Notes: a model not told the origin generated them from the sequence alone. 64,000 nucleotides of DNA from Sycobia sp. Sy_11 (GCA_018907035.1 JACCIC010000124.1:1592501-1656500), one strand, 5' to 3'; numbered from the stretch's first letter, positions 1 to 10,381 are shown. Translations and numbers: made by a program.

Positions 1-2
1 AA

Positions 3-80
3 AACTGGAAAACTCGATGGAATAAGTGTATAGATGCGGGAGGAGACTACTTTGAAGGGGATCGCAGCGACGTATCTTAA
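3..80 (+). pseudogene. mariner transposase C-terminal scrap
   Basis: An open frame entering from the left edge ends at TAA 78-80 and reads with the pattern RW-x-KCIDAGGDYFEGD, the typical C-terminus of mariner (D,D34D) transposases just before the stop. The catalytic part lies outside the window. No terminal inverted repeat could be placed after it before Polinton-like sequence begins near 150. Confidence 0.65.
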
Positions 81-149
81 TTTTTAAGTATACTCGATTT
101 GTGAATTTTGTTGCATTCTTTAATTGTCTGACGTCGTATATAAGGCGTA

Positions 150-445
150 CTTATGATGTATCTGGTATTATGAATCTTGATGATGCAAGCGGTCTTGAAA
201 CGGTTGTATATCGCAAATGAGGCAACAGAGTACTATATTTCAATAGTTTCTGTGATTTAAAGCCGCCCTTAGACCTTCTGTTCTACTTTGGTGATGCTAA
301 AATTATGTACTATTATGAAAGAAATAAGGATTTAAATACACATATTTGCGGACATTTGTGCCTGTAATTTCTATGTAACAATCTTGCAAGTAGCTCTATA
401 TAATCTCAGACGTTTTCTAATGCGTTATTATTAATTTAACCTTGG
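150..445 (+). pseudogene. Polinton adenain-like cysteine protease, fragment
   Basis: The DNA matches 15030-15330 in the second Polinton relic. A leucine-aspartate-rich stretch precedes the position of the catalytic His, which reads as a diverged residue here. The Asp-containing segment is altered to a YFNS-like form. Around 340-365 one frame reads ICGHLCL, the expected setting of the catalytic Cys of adenovirus-type (C5) proteases. A stop interrupts the frame near 220. Polinton proteases are thought to mature capsid proteins; this copy cannot encode a working enzyme. Confidence 0.6.
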
Positions 446-759
446 TAAATGAATTATTATTTAAATTAATAAATATTTTTATCGGTTTTACAGTCTTTAT
501 AATATCCTATATTAGTTAAAATAATGACAGACAGACTGTCCATGTTTATGATCACTCCAGTAAAATCTGAAATAAAACTTATTAATACAATAAATTGTAT
601 CAGAAAACTAAAAATAAAAATAAAATAAAATTAATAATAAAATAAAAATAAAAATACAATAATAAGTAAAATAAAAATAAAAGAAAAATAATAAAAGTAC
701 TTATTCTATGTTAGTAAAGGACAACCTGACTCCTCCCACCACCTAAAATCTGGGATCTT

Positions 760-800
760 GTCCGACGTTTCCCACCGCTACGGTTCATCCTCGTGAACCA
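760..800 (-). ncRNA. hammerhead-ribozyme-like motif in PLE terminus, copy 1
   Basis: Read on the minus strand, this segment has a CUGANGA-like box (here with two substitutions, ACGAGGA), a GAACC stem strand and GAAACGUCGG. The GAAACGUC part is identical in the other two PLE termini at 12099-12133 and 33805-33842. PLEs are known to carry hammerhead motifs. This copy has a damaged core and weak stem II, so it is probably inactive. Confidence 0.4.
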
Positions 801-1164
801 AACTAAATTGAAAAACCCAGTATGCTACTTTATATGCCCCACCCCCACTCCAAATTCACGAGTAAAACACTTACAAGACCCCCCTTTTTTCTTCAACTTA
901 AATGCGAAATACAAATTCTATATTAATAACGAATGATAAATGTTGTCCAATTTTCCCGACTATAATATTAAATTTACATTATTGGGAATTTCAAAATATG
1001 AATATTTTCAACAGTTTCACTTTTATATTTATTCTTAATACCATGTTCCAAAATATTTACATTTTCAAAGTCAAAAGAATGTAACAAGTTTAAACTATGT
1101 TCTTTTAGCCCGGATGTACCATTCATGCTTCGTAAGATATATTGATGCTCATATATTCTTTGTT

Positions 1165-2134
1165 TTAGGTACCATCCCGTTGGTCCAATATAATATTTGT
1201 CACAATTTTTAAATTTATTTTATATACCACTACTGTTTTTAAACCTTTATCATCCTTATCTTTACAATTATTAAATAGCTTTCTAATATTATTATTGTTT
1301 CTAAAGTAAACTTGAATCTTATGTTTTTTAAATGCACTTCTAATTCTTTCGGATAATCCTCTTACATATAGTAATACCACGATTTTTTTAATATTATCTC
1401 TCTTTGCCATATACGTTCTGTAGTCCTATTATAAATTTGATCCACTCTCTCTGCAATCATCTTACCCACAAAGTCTATTGGATAATCATTGTTAATGAAT
1501 ATCTCTTTAACTAATTTTAAATTATCTTTTCTAAAATCTCTGTGTAATAACTTAATTGCTCTGTCGATGATTCCCTTTACAGTACTTATTTTGTTTCCGA
1601 ATGGATGGTGTGAGTTAAAATTTAACAACCTACCTGACCATGTAGGTTTTCTGTACCAATTTAACTTTACTCTGTTATTACTAACTCTACTAACATTGAC
1701 GTCCATAAAACTTATTTATTATCTGATTCTAATTCCTTTGTATATTTAATTCTATCATGGATGGAATTAAAAACATCCGCCATTTCATCTACACACCTTT
1801 CTGGCACAATTGTAAAGAGGTCCTCGATATATCTTTTATAGATAATTGGTTCAAAATTCAACTTATTTAATGCAATATTTTCTAATTTTTCTATTACCAA
1901 ATTAGCAATCACCGGTGATAAAGGTGATCCCATTGGACAGCCATATTTTTGTTCATAAAAATTATTTTGAAAAGAAAAAATTGTGTTATTGAAAACCAAA
2001 TTCACTGCCTTTATACATTCATCTTTTGTTAATTTTGTGTGTATGTTAATTTCTGACCATTTTTCTTCTATAATTTCTTTAAATAAATCTAATGGTATAT
2101 TTATAAATAAAGATACTACATCCAATGAAATCAT
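1165..2134 (-). pseudogene. PLE reverse transcriptase and endonuclease, degenerate
   Basis: Three consecutive minus-strand frames make up the relic. The RT part (2134-1712) shows SLFINIPLDLF, GCPMGSPLSPVIANL and an altered catalytic box RYIEDL where RYVDD is expected. The next frame (1706-1362) continues the RT thumb/linker. The last frame (1410-1165) ends in a corrupted GIY-YIG region (NIILDQRDGT-like, where YYIGKTG stands in the plus-strand copy at 11711-11740). Frameshifts separate the parts and catalytic residues are lost, so the element is inactive. Confidence 0.75.
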
Positions 2135-2184
2135 CTTATAATTGTTCGAAATATTAATATCTTTGACTGCTTCATAAATAAATT

Positions 2185-2800
2185 ATTTACTTTGACGCTT
2201 TCCGACACATCGTCTATTCTTGATGCTCAATATTTTCCATCTATTGAACTTTCATCTTATAAAAATTATGTTCTTGGATTAGTTAAGCTTTCATTATTTA
2301 ACTCCATTCTCAATATTCATTAAAATAACAATAAATATTATGTCGATAATGTGAAATGGATGAATGAAATAATATGAAATTGAAGATATTGAAAATTATC
2401 TAAAAGAGCGATGAACTTCTACAGGTGTAATATTAAGTCTTCAGCCTAATAATAGCATGCTTCATAGTGTCATTGAGTGTAGTTATCAAATCAACTTTGA
2501 ACCTATAGATTCATTGGGAAAATTCTTGGGCTTTCAGTAGCAGAATTTTCCAGCAGATATTATACACAATTCCAATTTACCAGTGCTATTCTATCTGTAA
2601 ATTCTTGAGAATAGAGTGTAGTATTATAGCAAGTACCTATATAAATGAGCGTCGTGTGCACACAGTCACGAGTTTTCGCTGTAATGCCACTAGGATACAA
2701 GTTCATTGATGTAGTTTCCATGTCATTTACCTTCCCGTAACCGTAAAGTGCATAGATCATATAGAATTAGGTATTGTTGATCAAAACGGCGATCAAGTGA
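2185..2800 (+). pseudogene. Polinton capsid-type structural protein, broken (copy 1)
   Basis: This block aligns by eye with 15316-15890 of the second copy across most of its length, including a shared 'cacatcgtctat' start and the region near 2610-2700 that matches 15760-15860. Frames are broken by several stops. In insect Polintons the gene after the protease is a small structural protein, probably a penton-type minor capsid protein; that assignment is by position and family knowledge rather than a visible motif. Confidence 0.5.
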
Positions 2801-2804
2801 ATTT

Positions 2805-2914
2805 TGATCTTTGACCATTGTAATATCAGTAATGTGAAACTTTTTCTCAATTCTCAATACGATCACTGCAAAAATTTAAATATGGATATTACAAAAAATC
2901 AGTATTCTATATTG

Positions 2915-2957
<43 letters not shown>

Positions 2958-3215
2958 TATATGCAAATTTTCGAAATGTCTACTAAACAAGGAGTCTCAT
3001 CCAATTTTAAAGAAAAAAGATTTCTGAGATCGTATGCCACTTATAGTTACTGTTTGTTCAATGTAAAACGAGTCTCTAAAATTTGTACCCGTTGATATAC
3101 GCCTAGAATCAAAAAAGAATTTTCTACCAAATACATTAGCTTGCGGCTTAATTTTTCATAATCGTATTGTCCAATATCATTCTGTGAGTGGTGACATTCA
3201 CAAGTTGTAAAGTGG
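2805..3215 (+). pseudogene. Polinton major-capsid-like protein, C-terminal fragment (copy 1)
   Basis: The segment matches 17023-17385, the C-terminal third of the major-capsid-like gene in copy 2, including the shared DNA 'ctttttctcaattctcaata'. A (TA)n array at 2919-2953 has expanded inside the former coding sequence, and stops follow. Only the last jelly-roll portion would be represented. The upstream two thirds are absent, consistent with an internal deletion. Confidence 0.5.
2919..2953. repeat. (TA)n microsatellite inside a dead capsid gene
   Basis: A run of alternating TA occupies this interval within the Polinton capsid fragment; the matching site in copy 2 (about 17110-17125) has only TATGATATGTAT. 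It arose after the gene died. Confidence 0.8.
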
Positions 3216-3244
3216 TGCAAATAAGATAATATATACGTAAACTT

Positions 3245-3590
3245 TTGAGTCAGAAGCTACCAGTCAAGATAAAGTATGTCGTTGATATGCAAGGTTTCAA
3301 GCAGGGTGACAATGAATATCTATTTAAAGAGCTTGTCATTTTACCACTCAAAGGCGACTCAGAACCTACAGTATTTTTATTTAAAAAGACATTTTCTCGT
3401 GAACGACTTCCAGAGCATATCATAGTGCAAAACAACATAACACACAAACACACAAACGCATGCAGAATGTTTTGAAAAACATAAGTTTCGACTGAGTTGT
3501 CTGTCTGCAGCAGATGACATATCAATGAAATTTCCACATGATTCATTTGACATTATTTTAGTTTAACGTGAAATATCATTTTGGATAAGG
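3245..3590 (+). pseudogene. Polinton-associated conserved protein of unknown function (copy 1)
   Basis: A 76-codon open frame contains YVVDMQGFKQGDNEY, then a hydrophobic VILPLK segment and an FLFKKTFS stretch. The same order appears at 17455-17600 in copy 2 (YVVDMQDFKQGNNEY), immediately after the capsid gene in both copies. Fixed position and conservation of the motif mark it as a real Polinton gene. I do not know its activity; the VDMQG-F pattern could be the first strand of an RNase-H-fold nuclease, but that is speculation. Confidence 0.5.
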
Positions 3591-3599
3591 ATATTTCAT

Positions 3600-4395
3600 C
3601 CTTATTGAAGTACCGTATTTACGTTTAAAATAAATAAAAACCAAAAAAACTTGTGAAAACTGTAAATAATACTTTAGTATTGGTACGTAATCCTGCATTT
3701 CAAATGTAAAGTAATTTTTGAAAAATTATTAAGTTAAAATCTAGATATTTTGTAAACCTTTGATATAGTATTTTAATTACTTAATTCAATTATTGACGTA
3801 GAATTTTTGAGGTAAAAGATATTGAAAAATATATTTAAACTATACTGATATAATATAATGTAATAAATGCAAATGATTCTGGAAGTTTAGTAAAATGTAA
3901 AGAAAATGTATATAAATCTTAAAGTATATAATTATATGTATAGCTGACGTGCGTATAGCACGTTACCATGCTCTTTGATATATATGTATATGCGTTAGTT
4001 CTTTCGTTTTTATTTTAAAGATCGTGCTGTTCGTCTAGTTCTCACGGCAGCTATACTTCTCTTATGAAATGAGCTGTTACCAAATAAAAAATTCTCTTCT
4101 TATATATTTTAACCCTGGAATTCGAATCCTAAGGTCTTTTACTTTTAAATCAGTTAATTCTTTTTTTTGTGAGTGCACGCGTGAAAAGTATTTATTTATA
4201 AAATATATTATGAATTTTCAGTAATAATTTTTTAATATATTTATATAATATTTAAATGCTCATAGTTTGTTTGTCCTCTGCTTATTATAATTTTATATCA
4301 AGTGCAAACTCATTTTAATATCCATTATCCATCTACTTATTCTACTTTTATTAAAAAAATTCACAAGATATGTCATTTTTCACGGATGTACAAAA
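3600..4395. other. AT-rich spacer, no gene seen
   Basis: No long open frame, repeat or recognisable element was found. A short stretch near 4120 has TTCGAATCC, like a tRNA B box, but no matching A box, so it was not called. Confidence 0.5.
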
Positions 4396-4397
4396 TA

Positions 4398-5413
4398 CGA
4401 GGGTGGATTGATAAATTTTCTGCCTGACCAAGAGATGGCGCCACTAGGCCTACCTTGAGGTGGCGTTCTATAGTACCATCCTTAGATAGCCTGTAGCTAT
4501 AGTTTCAGTCCGATCGCCATGTTAGCTTAGGTTTGAGAGCACGCTAAACAAGACGCCTCAGTGTTCTTCGTAAAAATGGAAAAGCTGGAAAGTCGTGCTA
4601 TCATCAAATACTTTTATTTGAAGGGGTTAACGCCAAAAAAATTAAATAAGAGATGGACTCAACACTGGGGACATCCTCCCCATCATATTCAACCGTTAAA
4701 CAGTGGGTTTCCGAGTTTAAAAAGGGTCGTGTGAGCACCTCTGATGAGCCTCGCTCAGGACGCCCCATTGAGGTCAAAACTCCAGATATGATCGAAAAAA
4801 TCCATCAAATAGTGCTGAAAGACCGCAGCTGAAAAATGCGTGAGATAGCTGAGACCCGTAAGATATTATATGAACGTGTACAAAATATTTTGCACCAACA
4901 TTTGTATATGGAAAAGCTCTGTGCAAGATGGGTGCCGCGTTTGCTAACAGTCGACTAAAAAGTCATTCGAAAGATCATTTCTACCGTCAATTTGGCGTTG
5001 TATAAGCGTAATCCAAGCGAATTTTTGCGTCACTTCGTAACCGTTGACGAAACTTGGATCCACCACTACACTGCTGAAACGAAACAACAGATAAATCAAC
5101 GATCTGAAGTTTGAATTGATGCAGCACTATTTTTATTCTCCAGACCTAGCCCCGAGTGACTATTATCTGTTTCCTAACCTCAAAAAATGGCTTGGCGGTA
5201 AGAGATTTGCGGACATTGAAAAAGTAATCGAAGCTGTAAATGGGTATTTTCAGGTGCTTGACGAATCAGTCTACAGAGATGGTATTACTAGACTAGAACA
5301 CCGCTATGAGAAATGTATCAGCCTTGGAGGAGATTATGTTGAGAAATAAAAAAAACAATTCTTAAAAACGTTGTTTTTCTTGGTCAGGCCGGAAACTTAT
5401 CAATCCACCCTCG
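4398..5413 (+). mobile_element. mariner element with both terminal inverted repeats, internally deleted
   Basis: The left end (4398-4432) starts CGAGGGTGGATTGATAA and the right end (5379-5413) is its near-perfect inverted complement, each flanked by TA (4396-4397 and 5414-5415), as expected for Tc1/mariner. Total length is about 1.0 kb, shorter than the usual 1.3 kb, because a central segment is missing. Confidence 0.9.
4577..5349 (+). pseudogene. mariner transposase, deleted and frameshifted
   Basis: The frame opens at ATG 4577 with an N-terminal helix-turn-helix region, soon broken by frameshifts. The first catalytic Asp region survives as VDETWIHHYT-like sequence around 5042-5075. Next comes an abrupt junction near 5110 that removes the segment with the second catalytic Asp (the DNARPH block). 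The C-terminal open frame 5116-5349 carries YSPDLAPSDYYLFPNLKKWL, holding the third Asp, and ends RYEKCISLGGDYVEK. Loss of the second Asp rules out activity. Confidence 0.85.
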
Positions 5414-5415
5414 TA

Positions 5416-6100
5416 ATGTGTAATTAGACTCGACTGAATACTGAAATTAGAAAAATATTTTAGATAAAGTTTTTATAAGTATAATAAAGATTTATAAGTT
5501 CAAAATTTCTTAATATGTTAAAAATATATATTATTACGTTTCCCTTTATCAGAATCAGTTGGACATCTGATTATATCAGTGAACTGATTTTTAATTTCAG
5601 TGTAGAATATTTTTTGTGTTAACGCATTAACGTTCAAAACAGAGAAATCGTAACTCTGTTTTCAACCGTAAATCTATCACATATTCCACGGATATATTCA
5701 AAGCAAACATACTTATTCTTAAGTATTTAAGAAAACTATAATTAAACTATATTTAAGAAAGTTCTACTTTCCATTTCTGGTATCAGAAATGCGAAGTTTT
5801 TACTCAAAAATTCAATATGGCGACGTTTACAAAAAAATCCAAAATTTCGATACCTTTTTTTTAAATCCAATTTCTTGTTGTGTTAACGTTGAGGACGGAA
5901 CATTATTTTTCAACTACGAGTGAATCAATAAATTGTACTTTAAATTCAGTTTTGTCCCGAATCCACAAATTCAATATGGTGACTAGAAAGTGGCGCCTGA
6001 AGCGCAAAATTTTGCCCAAACTTTGACGAGAGACCCACCTAGTGGCCGCTGGTGAAACTTATTATTAAAACCATTAACTTAATATTGATGAAACTAAATT
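5416..6100. other. AT-rich spacer, no gene seen
   Basis: No coding frame or known element was recognised. The stretch 5800-6100 is more complex and may be upstream body of the retroelement whose tail follows. Confidence 0.4.
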
Positions 6101-6119
6101 GATCTTCAATAAAAAAACA

Positions 6120-6285
6120 TGGTCTATGTCCTTCCCAAGATAATATAAAATCTATATGTCAAAATTTCAGAACAATCGGTTCAATAGTTTTTTCGGTTAT
6201 CGTGTACAAACAAAAACACGCTTTGTCTTTATAAATTAGTATGATATGATATGATATGGTATGATATGATATAATATGATATATA
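6120..6285 (+). repeat. candidate non-LTR retrotransposon 3' tail
   Basis: The sequence 'cagaacaatcggttcaatag' followed by a GTGTACAAACAAAAACACGC-like segment and then an AT-rich end leading into a (TATGA)n-like array (6238-6285) resembles 3' ends of RTE/CR1-type insect retrotransposons, which finish in short tandem repeats. No reverse transcriptase is present, so this would be a 5'-truncated copy. The family assignment is tentative. Confidence 0.4.
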
Positions 6286-6289
6286 TAAA

Positions 6290-6968
6290 CATAATTAGGT
6301 TAATATAATCTCGGAAAGAAGAATGTGGAGATTTCATTGATATACCCGAGGATTTGCCTAATAATGTTCCGATGAAAGAAGCAATTCTGGAATATATTAA
6401 AAAGTTTGCATATAAGTTATTTATATTGCTATTAATTGTATAAATATAATTATATTTATATTAATATTTAATATTGGCAAAAAATATAATCGAATTTATC
6501 TGCATTCTTAAGCAATTTCATCTTTCTATATTTATTGGATTATATGTAACTACAATATTATTTAATATCTTAAATTAAAATTAATTAATAAACTAATGTA
6601 TACAAATATTTATTAATTTTGAACCAAAATAGCAGATGATAATGGTGTTAGAACGAGACGATAAGTCTAAAAAATGGCGTAAAAAGGGTCATATCTTTAT
6701 TGTTCAAACCATTGTTTATGTACGCAACATTTAGTTCTAAATATTTTAAAATGATACTTAAGAGATAAGATTTTAATTTTTTAAAAATGTGACCTTATTG
6801 CAAATTTATATGCAGTTAAAGTTGCAAAAAATTGTAAACGTTTTATTTCAAATAATCATAAAATTTTTTGATGATGTTTCGAAATCTAAATGATGTTTAG
6901 AAGCTTCTTTGTTTAAATAATCTATTTTTTGAGAAAAAACTTTAAACAGTAAATATTATATATATTTG
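6290..6968. other. AT-rich spacer, no gene seen
   Basis: Only short open frames and homopolymer-rich sequence were seen up to the next mariner terminus. Confidence 0.5.
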
Positions 6969-6969
6969 T

Positions 6970-7980
6970 TTGTCAAATAACTCCCTTTCGCTTTTTTGCT
7001 CTTCATTCAATCCTTATTTGCGAAGAACTCGGACAGCCACTTTTCACAAGCCTCTTTTGAGTCTTACTTTACACCATCAAGAGCGTTCGACATGGACAGG
7101 AACCGGTGATAATCACTTGGCGTGGCGCTATGTCCGGGCTATATGGTGGATACGATAAAACCTCCCATCCGACCTTCCGTAGCTTCTGACGAGTCGTGAA
7201 CGAAGTGTGTGGTCTGGCGTTGTCCTGATGAAGCATTACACTCTTCCTGTTGGCCAATTGTGGACGCTTCTGGTCCATAGCCTGCTTCAAGCGGTCCAGT
7301 TGTTCACAGTAGATGGTAGAATTACGCATCTGACCATATGAGAGCAGCTCATAGTGAATGATTCCCGTCCAATTTCACCAAACACACAGCAAATCCTTTC
7401 TGGCCGTCAATCCCGGCTTGGCTACTATTTGGGACGGTCCACCGGCCTTAGACCACGACCGTTTTCGCTTGATATTATCGTAGCGATCTATTTTTCGTCA
7501 CCAGTTACCATGCACTTAAAAAATGGGTCGAGTTCGTTCCGTTTCAGCAGCACATCGCAGGCGTTGATTCGGTCCAGAATGTTTTTTTCCGTCAAATCAT
7601 GCAGCACCCAAACATCAAGCTTTTTTGTATTCAGCCTTCTGTAGATGGTTTAAAATGTTTGGGGACTAACTCTCATCTTCTGGGGGATGTCACAAGATGC
7701 CACATGCCGTTCTAACTCGCTAAATTCCATGAATTGATCGGTATTCGTTGTCACAGATTTTCCGCCGGCTGGCTTATCCATGGTTAGTGAACTCCATGTT
7801 TACACGTCTATAACTTTTGAATGCAATATCCAAACTAATCATGCATAGCGTCGTTGTGTACGTTATGTAAAGACCTTTCAAATGATGTATAGTATACCCA
7901 GATGCGAGTTTTGTAGCGCTTTGTACATAGCCGCGAAATTCATAAGACAAAAAGGCGGAAGGGAGATATTTGACAACCTA
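6970..7980 (-). mobile_element. mariner relic, family B copy 1
   Basis: The ends at 6970-7000 and 7948-7980 are inverted repeats with core TGTCAAATA-T/A-CTCCCTTC/TCGC. They match the ends of the longer copy at 25534-26740. The element is about 200 bp shorter because the N-terminal DNA-binding region of the transposase is missing. The sequence runs on the minus strand. Confidence 0.85.
7069..7790 (-). pseudogene. mariner transposase, family B copy 1 (frameshifted before the third catalytic Asp)
   Basis: The minus-strand frame includes LHQDNARPHTS (second catalytic Asp) and YPPYSPDIAP. Directly after this Pro codon a tandem CGCCA duplication shifts the frame, so the expected SDYH block with the third Asp is read only in another frame. 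The same insertion exists in the copy at 25534-26740. Upstream, the gene start region near 7780 joins directly to the middle of the gene, so most of the helix-turn-helix domain is gone. It cannot be active. Confidence 0.85.
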
Positions 7981-8011
7981 ATTTAGAAACCTGGTTTAGA
8001 ATTTTAAAAAG

Positions 8012-8062
8012 GATATATATATATATATATATGTGTGTGTGTATATATATATATATAAATAT
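8012..8062. repeat. (TA)n/(TG)n microsatellite
   Basis: Alternating TA, then TG, then TA dinucleotides. Confidence 0.8.
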
Positions 8063-8075
8063 ATATATTAGAATT

Positions 8076-8135
8076 AAAAATTGTACTTATGTCGACTGTT
8101 CTGAATGAAATTAATAAATATTATAAATGTGTGAT
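8076..8135 (-). mobile_element. PLE terminal-repeat fragment
   Basis: The sequence 'cttatgtcgactgtt' and the following AATTAATAAATAT block match 33922-33960 in the shrb-intron PLE terminus. The fragment is cut off by flanking microsatellites. Confidence 0.5.
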
Positions 8136-8166
8136 GTGTGTGTATGTTATATACAAAATATAATTT

Positions 8167-8167
<1 letters not shown>

Positions 8168-8206
<39 letters not shown>
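8168..8206. repeat. (TA)n microsatellite
   Basis: About 39 bp of uninterrupted TA repeats. Confidence 0.85.
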
Positions 8207-8208
<2 letters not shown>

Positions 8209-8215
8209 CATGCAA

Positions 8216-8370
8216 TCTTAAGAGTGTGCCTGCTTCAGGAACTGGATACGGCGGGGCGACCATTTACGGAAACTAAAAAGTCGTCCTGTCTTCTTATATG
8301 GGCTCTGACAATCTCTCCATATTATCTCTGGAAGAGCACGGTTGTATAATAACAGGTCTGGAAAGACTTA
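8216..8370. repeat. possible diverged SINE-like repeat fragment
   Basis: The stretch 'ctctccatattatctctgg' near 8312-8330 resembles the conserved end of the SINE-like repeats at 32165-32190 and 60785-60810, and the preceding 'tgggctctgac' resembles their 'gggcc/gtgtcgg' region. Similarity beyond this is weak. Confidence 0.3.
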
Positions 8371-8599
8371 TAGCCAGGCAAGGATCTTATTCTTATGGCT
8401 TAGAATTTACAACCTTATCCGCGAAACCAAGAGCGCTTTGAGTAACTTTACCATGAGACTAACCCATTTGATTCATAGACTAACCATAATTTATATTAAC
8501 AGTTGCATATGTTTATTTAACTTGCAAACGGCCGTGTTACAGAGAAATTATAATATAACAATATTTTAAATTATCTTCAAAATTTTGTGCAAAATGCCA

Positions 8600-9740
8600 C
8601 AAATATTGGACCGAATGGCAAAAATTAGAAATATGAAGATATTAATAGAAATAAAATACATATTTTTACTTTATGTAAGTAGTACATTTAAAGTGAAGTT
8701 CTCAAACACATTATTTTGCATCTTCATTCATAATTCTTTTACGTTTCCTCAGCACTTGTGACTGTCGCGTTGATATACGTATCCATGGACCTCTCTCGTA
8801 TAGATTAGAATTAGTTTGAACAGTGCTGGAGAACGTTTCTGTAATCATTTTTTTATATTTTTTTCCTCTATTTCATTTGCAGGTATAGAGAAAGAAGCTT
8901 TCTCTATACAAAGCAGACACCTCAGTCCAAACTCTATTTTCGAAAATAATACAATATCAATAAAAAGTTTTTTTCGTTTTCTTTTTCTAGTTTAGAAATG
9001 CCTCAAGTTTAATTTTACTTGTATTAAGTATACATCGAAAATAAAACTGTTTCACTAATTTTTTGTGATGCTGGTGGACGATGATTCTCGAGAATCTAAG
9101 ATTTCAGTAGATATGTATTCTGTACTACACATACTGCTTTATAGCCTAATGTATGGTGAGCACAGTACTTATATTCATAAGCTTGTAATTTCCATAATGG
9201 AGGACACTTTAAGTCCTTGATATTTTTAACATTGTCTGAAAATTTCTGCAGGTATCTTTTTTTTGAAGATCGCTTACATAAATAGTACGAGCATTTTTTA
9301 AATAATTACTAATTGTCTTTTTCTATTTTTTCATGTGGTATATCACCTGAAGTCCACGGTAGCCCATGATAATTACGTTCTAATCAGCGATTCTCACTCT
9401 TTCTCAGAAAGACTATACCATTTTTTTCAGTGCTTGAAACAAATGAACTATTCGTCTTTAATAGAAATTATCTTAACTTCTTTCAAAATAAATTCATGCG
9501 ACAGCTCTTGAAGCCTTGCACGTCTACAATGTACTTCATAATGGCTAAGAATGATTTCATTTAGTTTTACGATTGTTATTATCGGTAAATAAATACACTC
9601 ACCGTTCTGCTTTAAATACATATGTGCAATTCATATATTATATAGATTAGTTTTTGTCACATATATTATATGTCGCTTTTCACTCACATTTATTATATAT
9701 GTGGCTTTAAGTTAGGTTTTCTGTAAACTATATAATCGCC
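8600..9740. other. AT-rich spacer, no gene seen
   Basis: No convincing coding frame, repeat boundary or RNA gene was found in this 1.1-kb stretch. Confidence 0.5.
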
Positions 9741-9742
9741 AT

Positions 9743-10033
9743 ATGTTGTCTTTTAAAGTAACCGTCATCAACTTTAATAGTAAAGGAAAATTTTTTATCA
9801 CATTGAAATTTGAAAAATATAATCAAAATATTTCCATTAACTTATATATTCTAAAAAAGAAGCAGAAAAATGTCTTTGGTGTATATCCATGTTATATAAC
9901 ATCTATAAAAAAGGAAAAGTATGTGAATTTACTAATCATACAAGATGATTATATTGATGAAGAAGAAAGTGTAAATACAAGTATAAATAATGAAGATCTT
10001 CCAGCTCGTTATCACTGTCGCATTTCACCTTAG
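9743..10033 (+). pseudogene. Polinton polymerase gene, N-terminal region
   Basis: The 96-codon open frame has a FNSKGKFFITLKF stretch, then SINLYILKKKQKNVFGVYP, KKEKYVNLLIIQDDYIDEEE and a final YHCRIS. In insect Polinton-type proteins this kind of sequence (a lysine-rich segment, an HVNLLL-like strand and an acidic linker) lies upstream of the polymerase core, often before a Cys/His finger. The frame stops at 10031-10033 before the finger. The polymerase core resumes only at 12950, after a PLE insertion. Assignment rests on pattern and position. Confidence 0.45.
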
Positions 10034-10039
10034 GAAAAC

Positions 10040-10381
10040 GTGAACACTAATGTACAAAAGAGATTAACCAGGATGGTAAATTATAATAAAATAAAAATAA
10101 AATGTGCGAGAGAAAAATTCTTCTTAATCTCTTTTATTGTAGCGTGTATTGTAGGTTTAGATAGTTTGGGTCTTTTCGACCATTCGACCATAAGGTTAGG
10201 GGGAAGTAATAAAACGCGGCGGAAACTGCAAGAAAATTTTAAAGAGAAATTCACGCACGTTTGGACTCCAGATTGTTACGAAGGAGTGGGAGAAACCAAG
10301 GCATGGTGTGGACGTGAAAATTTGTCAGTGGGAGAGTTTTACCTCAACCACGGATCGAGCAACTTTGAGTCCCTTTTGTGA
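10040..10381 (+). CDS. uncharacterised 113-codon open frame
   Basis: The frame has a hydrophobic segment (FLISFIVACIVGL, residues about 28-40), then a basic stretch GGSNKTRRKLQENFKEKF and a Cys/Trp-containing tail (HVWTPDCYEGVGETKAWCG). It lies between a Polinton polymerase scrap and a PLE insertion, with slightly less AT than its surroundings. I do not recognise the family and cannot exclude a chance open frame. It may belong to an insertion that separated the polymerase parts. Confidence 0.2.
   Translation: MNTNVQKRLTRMVNYNKIKIKCAREKFFLISFIVACIVGLDSLGLFDHSTIRLGGSNKTRRKLQENFKEKFTHVWTPDCYEGVGETKAWCGRENLSVGEFYLNHGSSNFESLL

Larger units (their letters stand above)
446..2184 (-). mobile_element. 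Penelope-like retroelement (PLE), copy 1, nested in Polinton
   Basis: Polinton homology stops near 445 and resumes near 2185. In between lies a minus-strand PLE: a terminal-repeat/UTR block (460-900), a degenerate GIY-YIG/linker region (1165-1706) and reverse transcriptase (1712-2134). Both junctions carry AATTATT-like sequence, perhaps a short target duplication. The terminal block matches 33575-34015 and, in part, 8076-8135. The element is 5' truncated within the RT. Confidence 0.75.
150..3590 (+). mobile_element. Maverick/Polinton relic, copy 1 (interrupted by a PLE)
   Basis: Two blocks, about 150-445 and 2185-3590, are colinear with parts of the longer Polinton relic at 9743-17826 (protease, capsid-type protein, C-terminal part of the major-capsid-like gene, conserved unknown). 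They are separated by a Penelope-like element. Polintons are self-synthesising, virus-like DNA transposons. All genes are broken by stops and frameshifts. The stretch matching 15900-17020 of the other copy is missing. No terminal inverted repeats were found, so the boundaries are those of recognisable homology. Confidence 0.7.

Noticed and set aside
1489..1749. Plus-strand frame opposite the PLE linker
   Set aside because: It is the antisense of the minus-strand PLE frame; a matching antisense frame appears at 11075-11422 for the same reason.
4100..4140. tRNA-like or primer-site-like TTCGAATCC
   Set aside because: No A box, no pairing arms and no LTR border could be matched to it.
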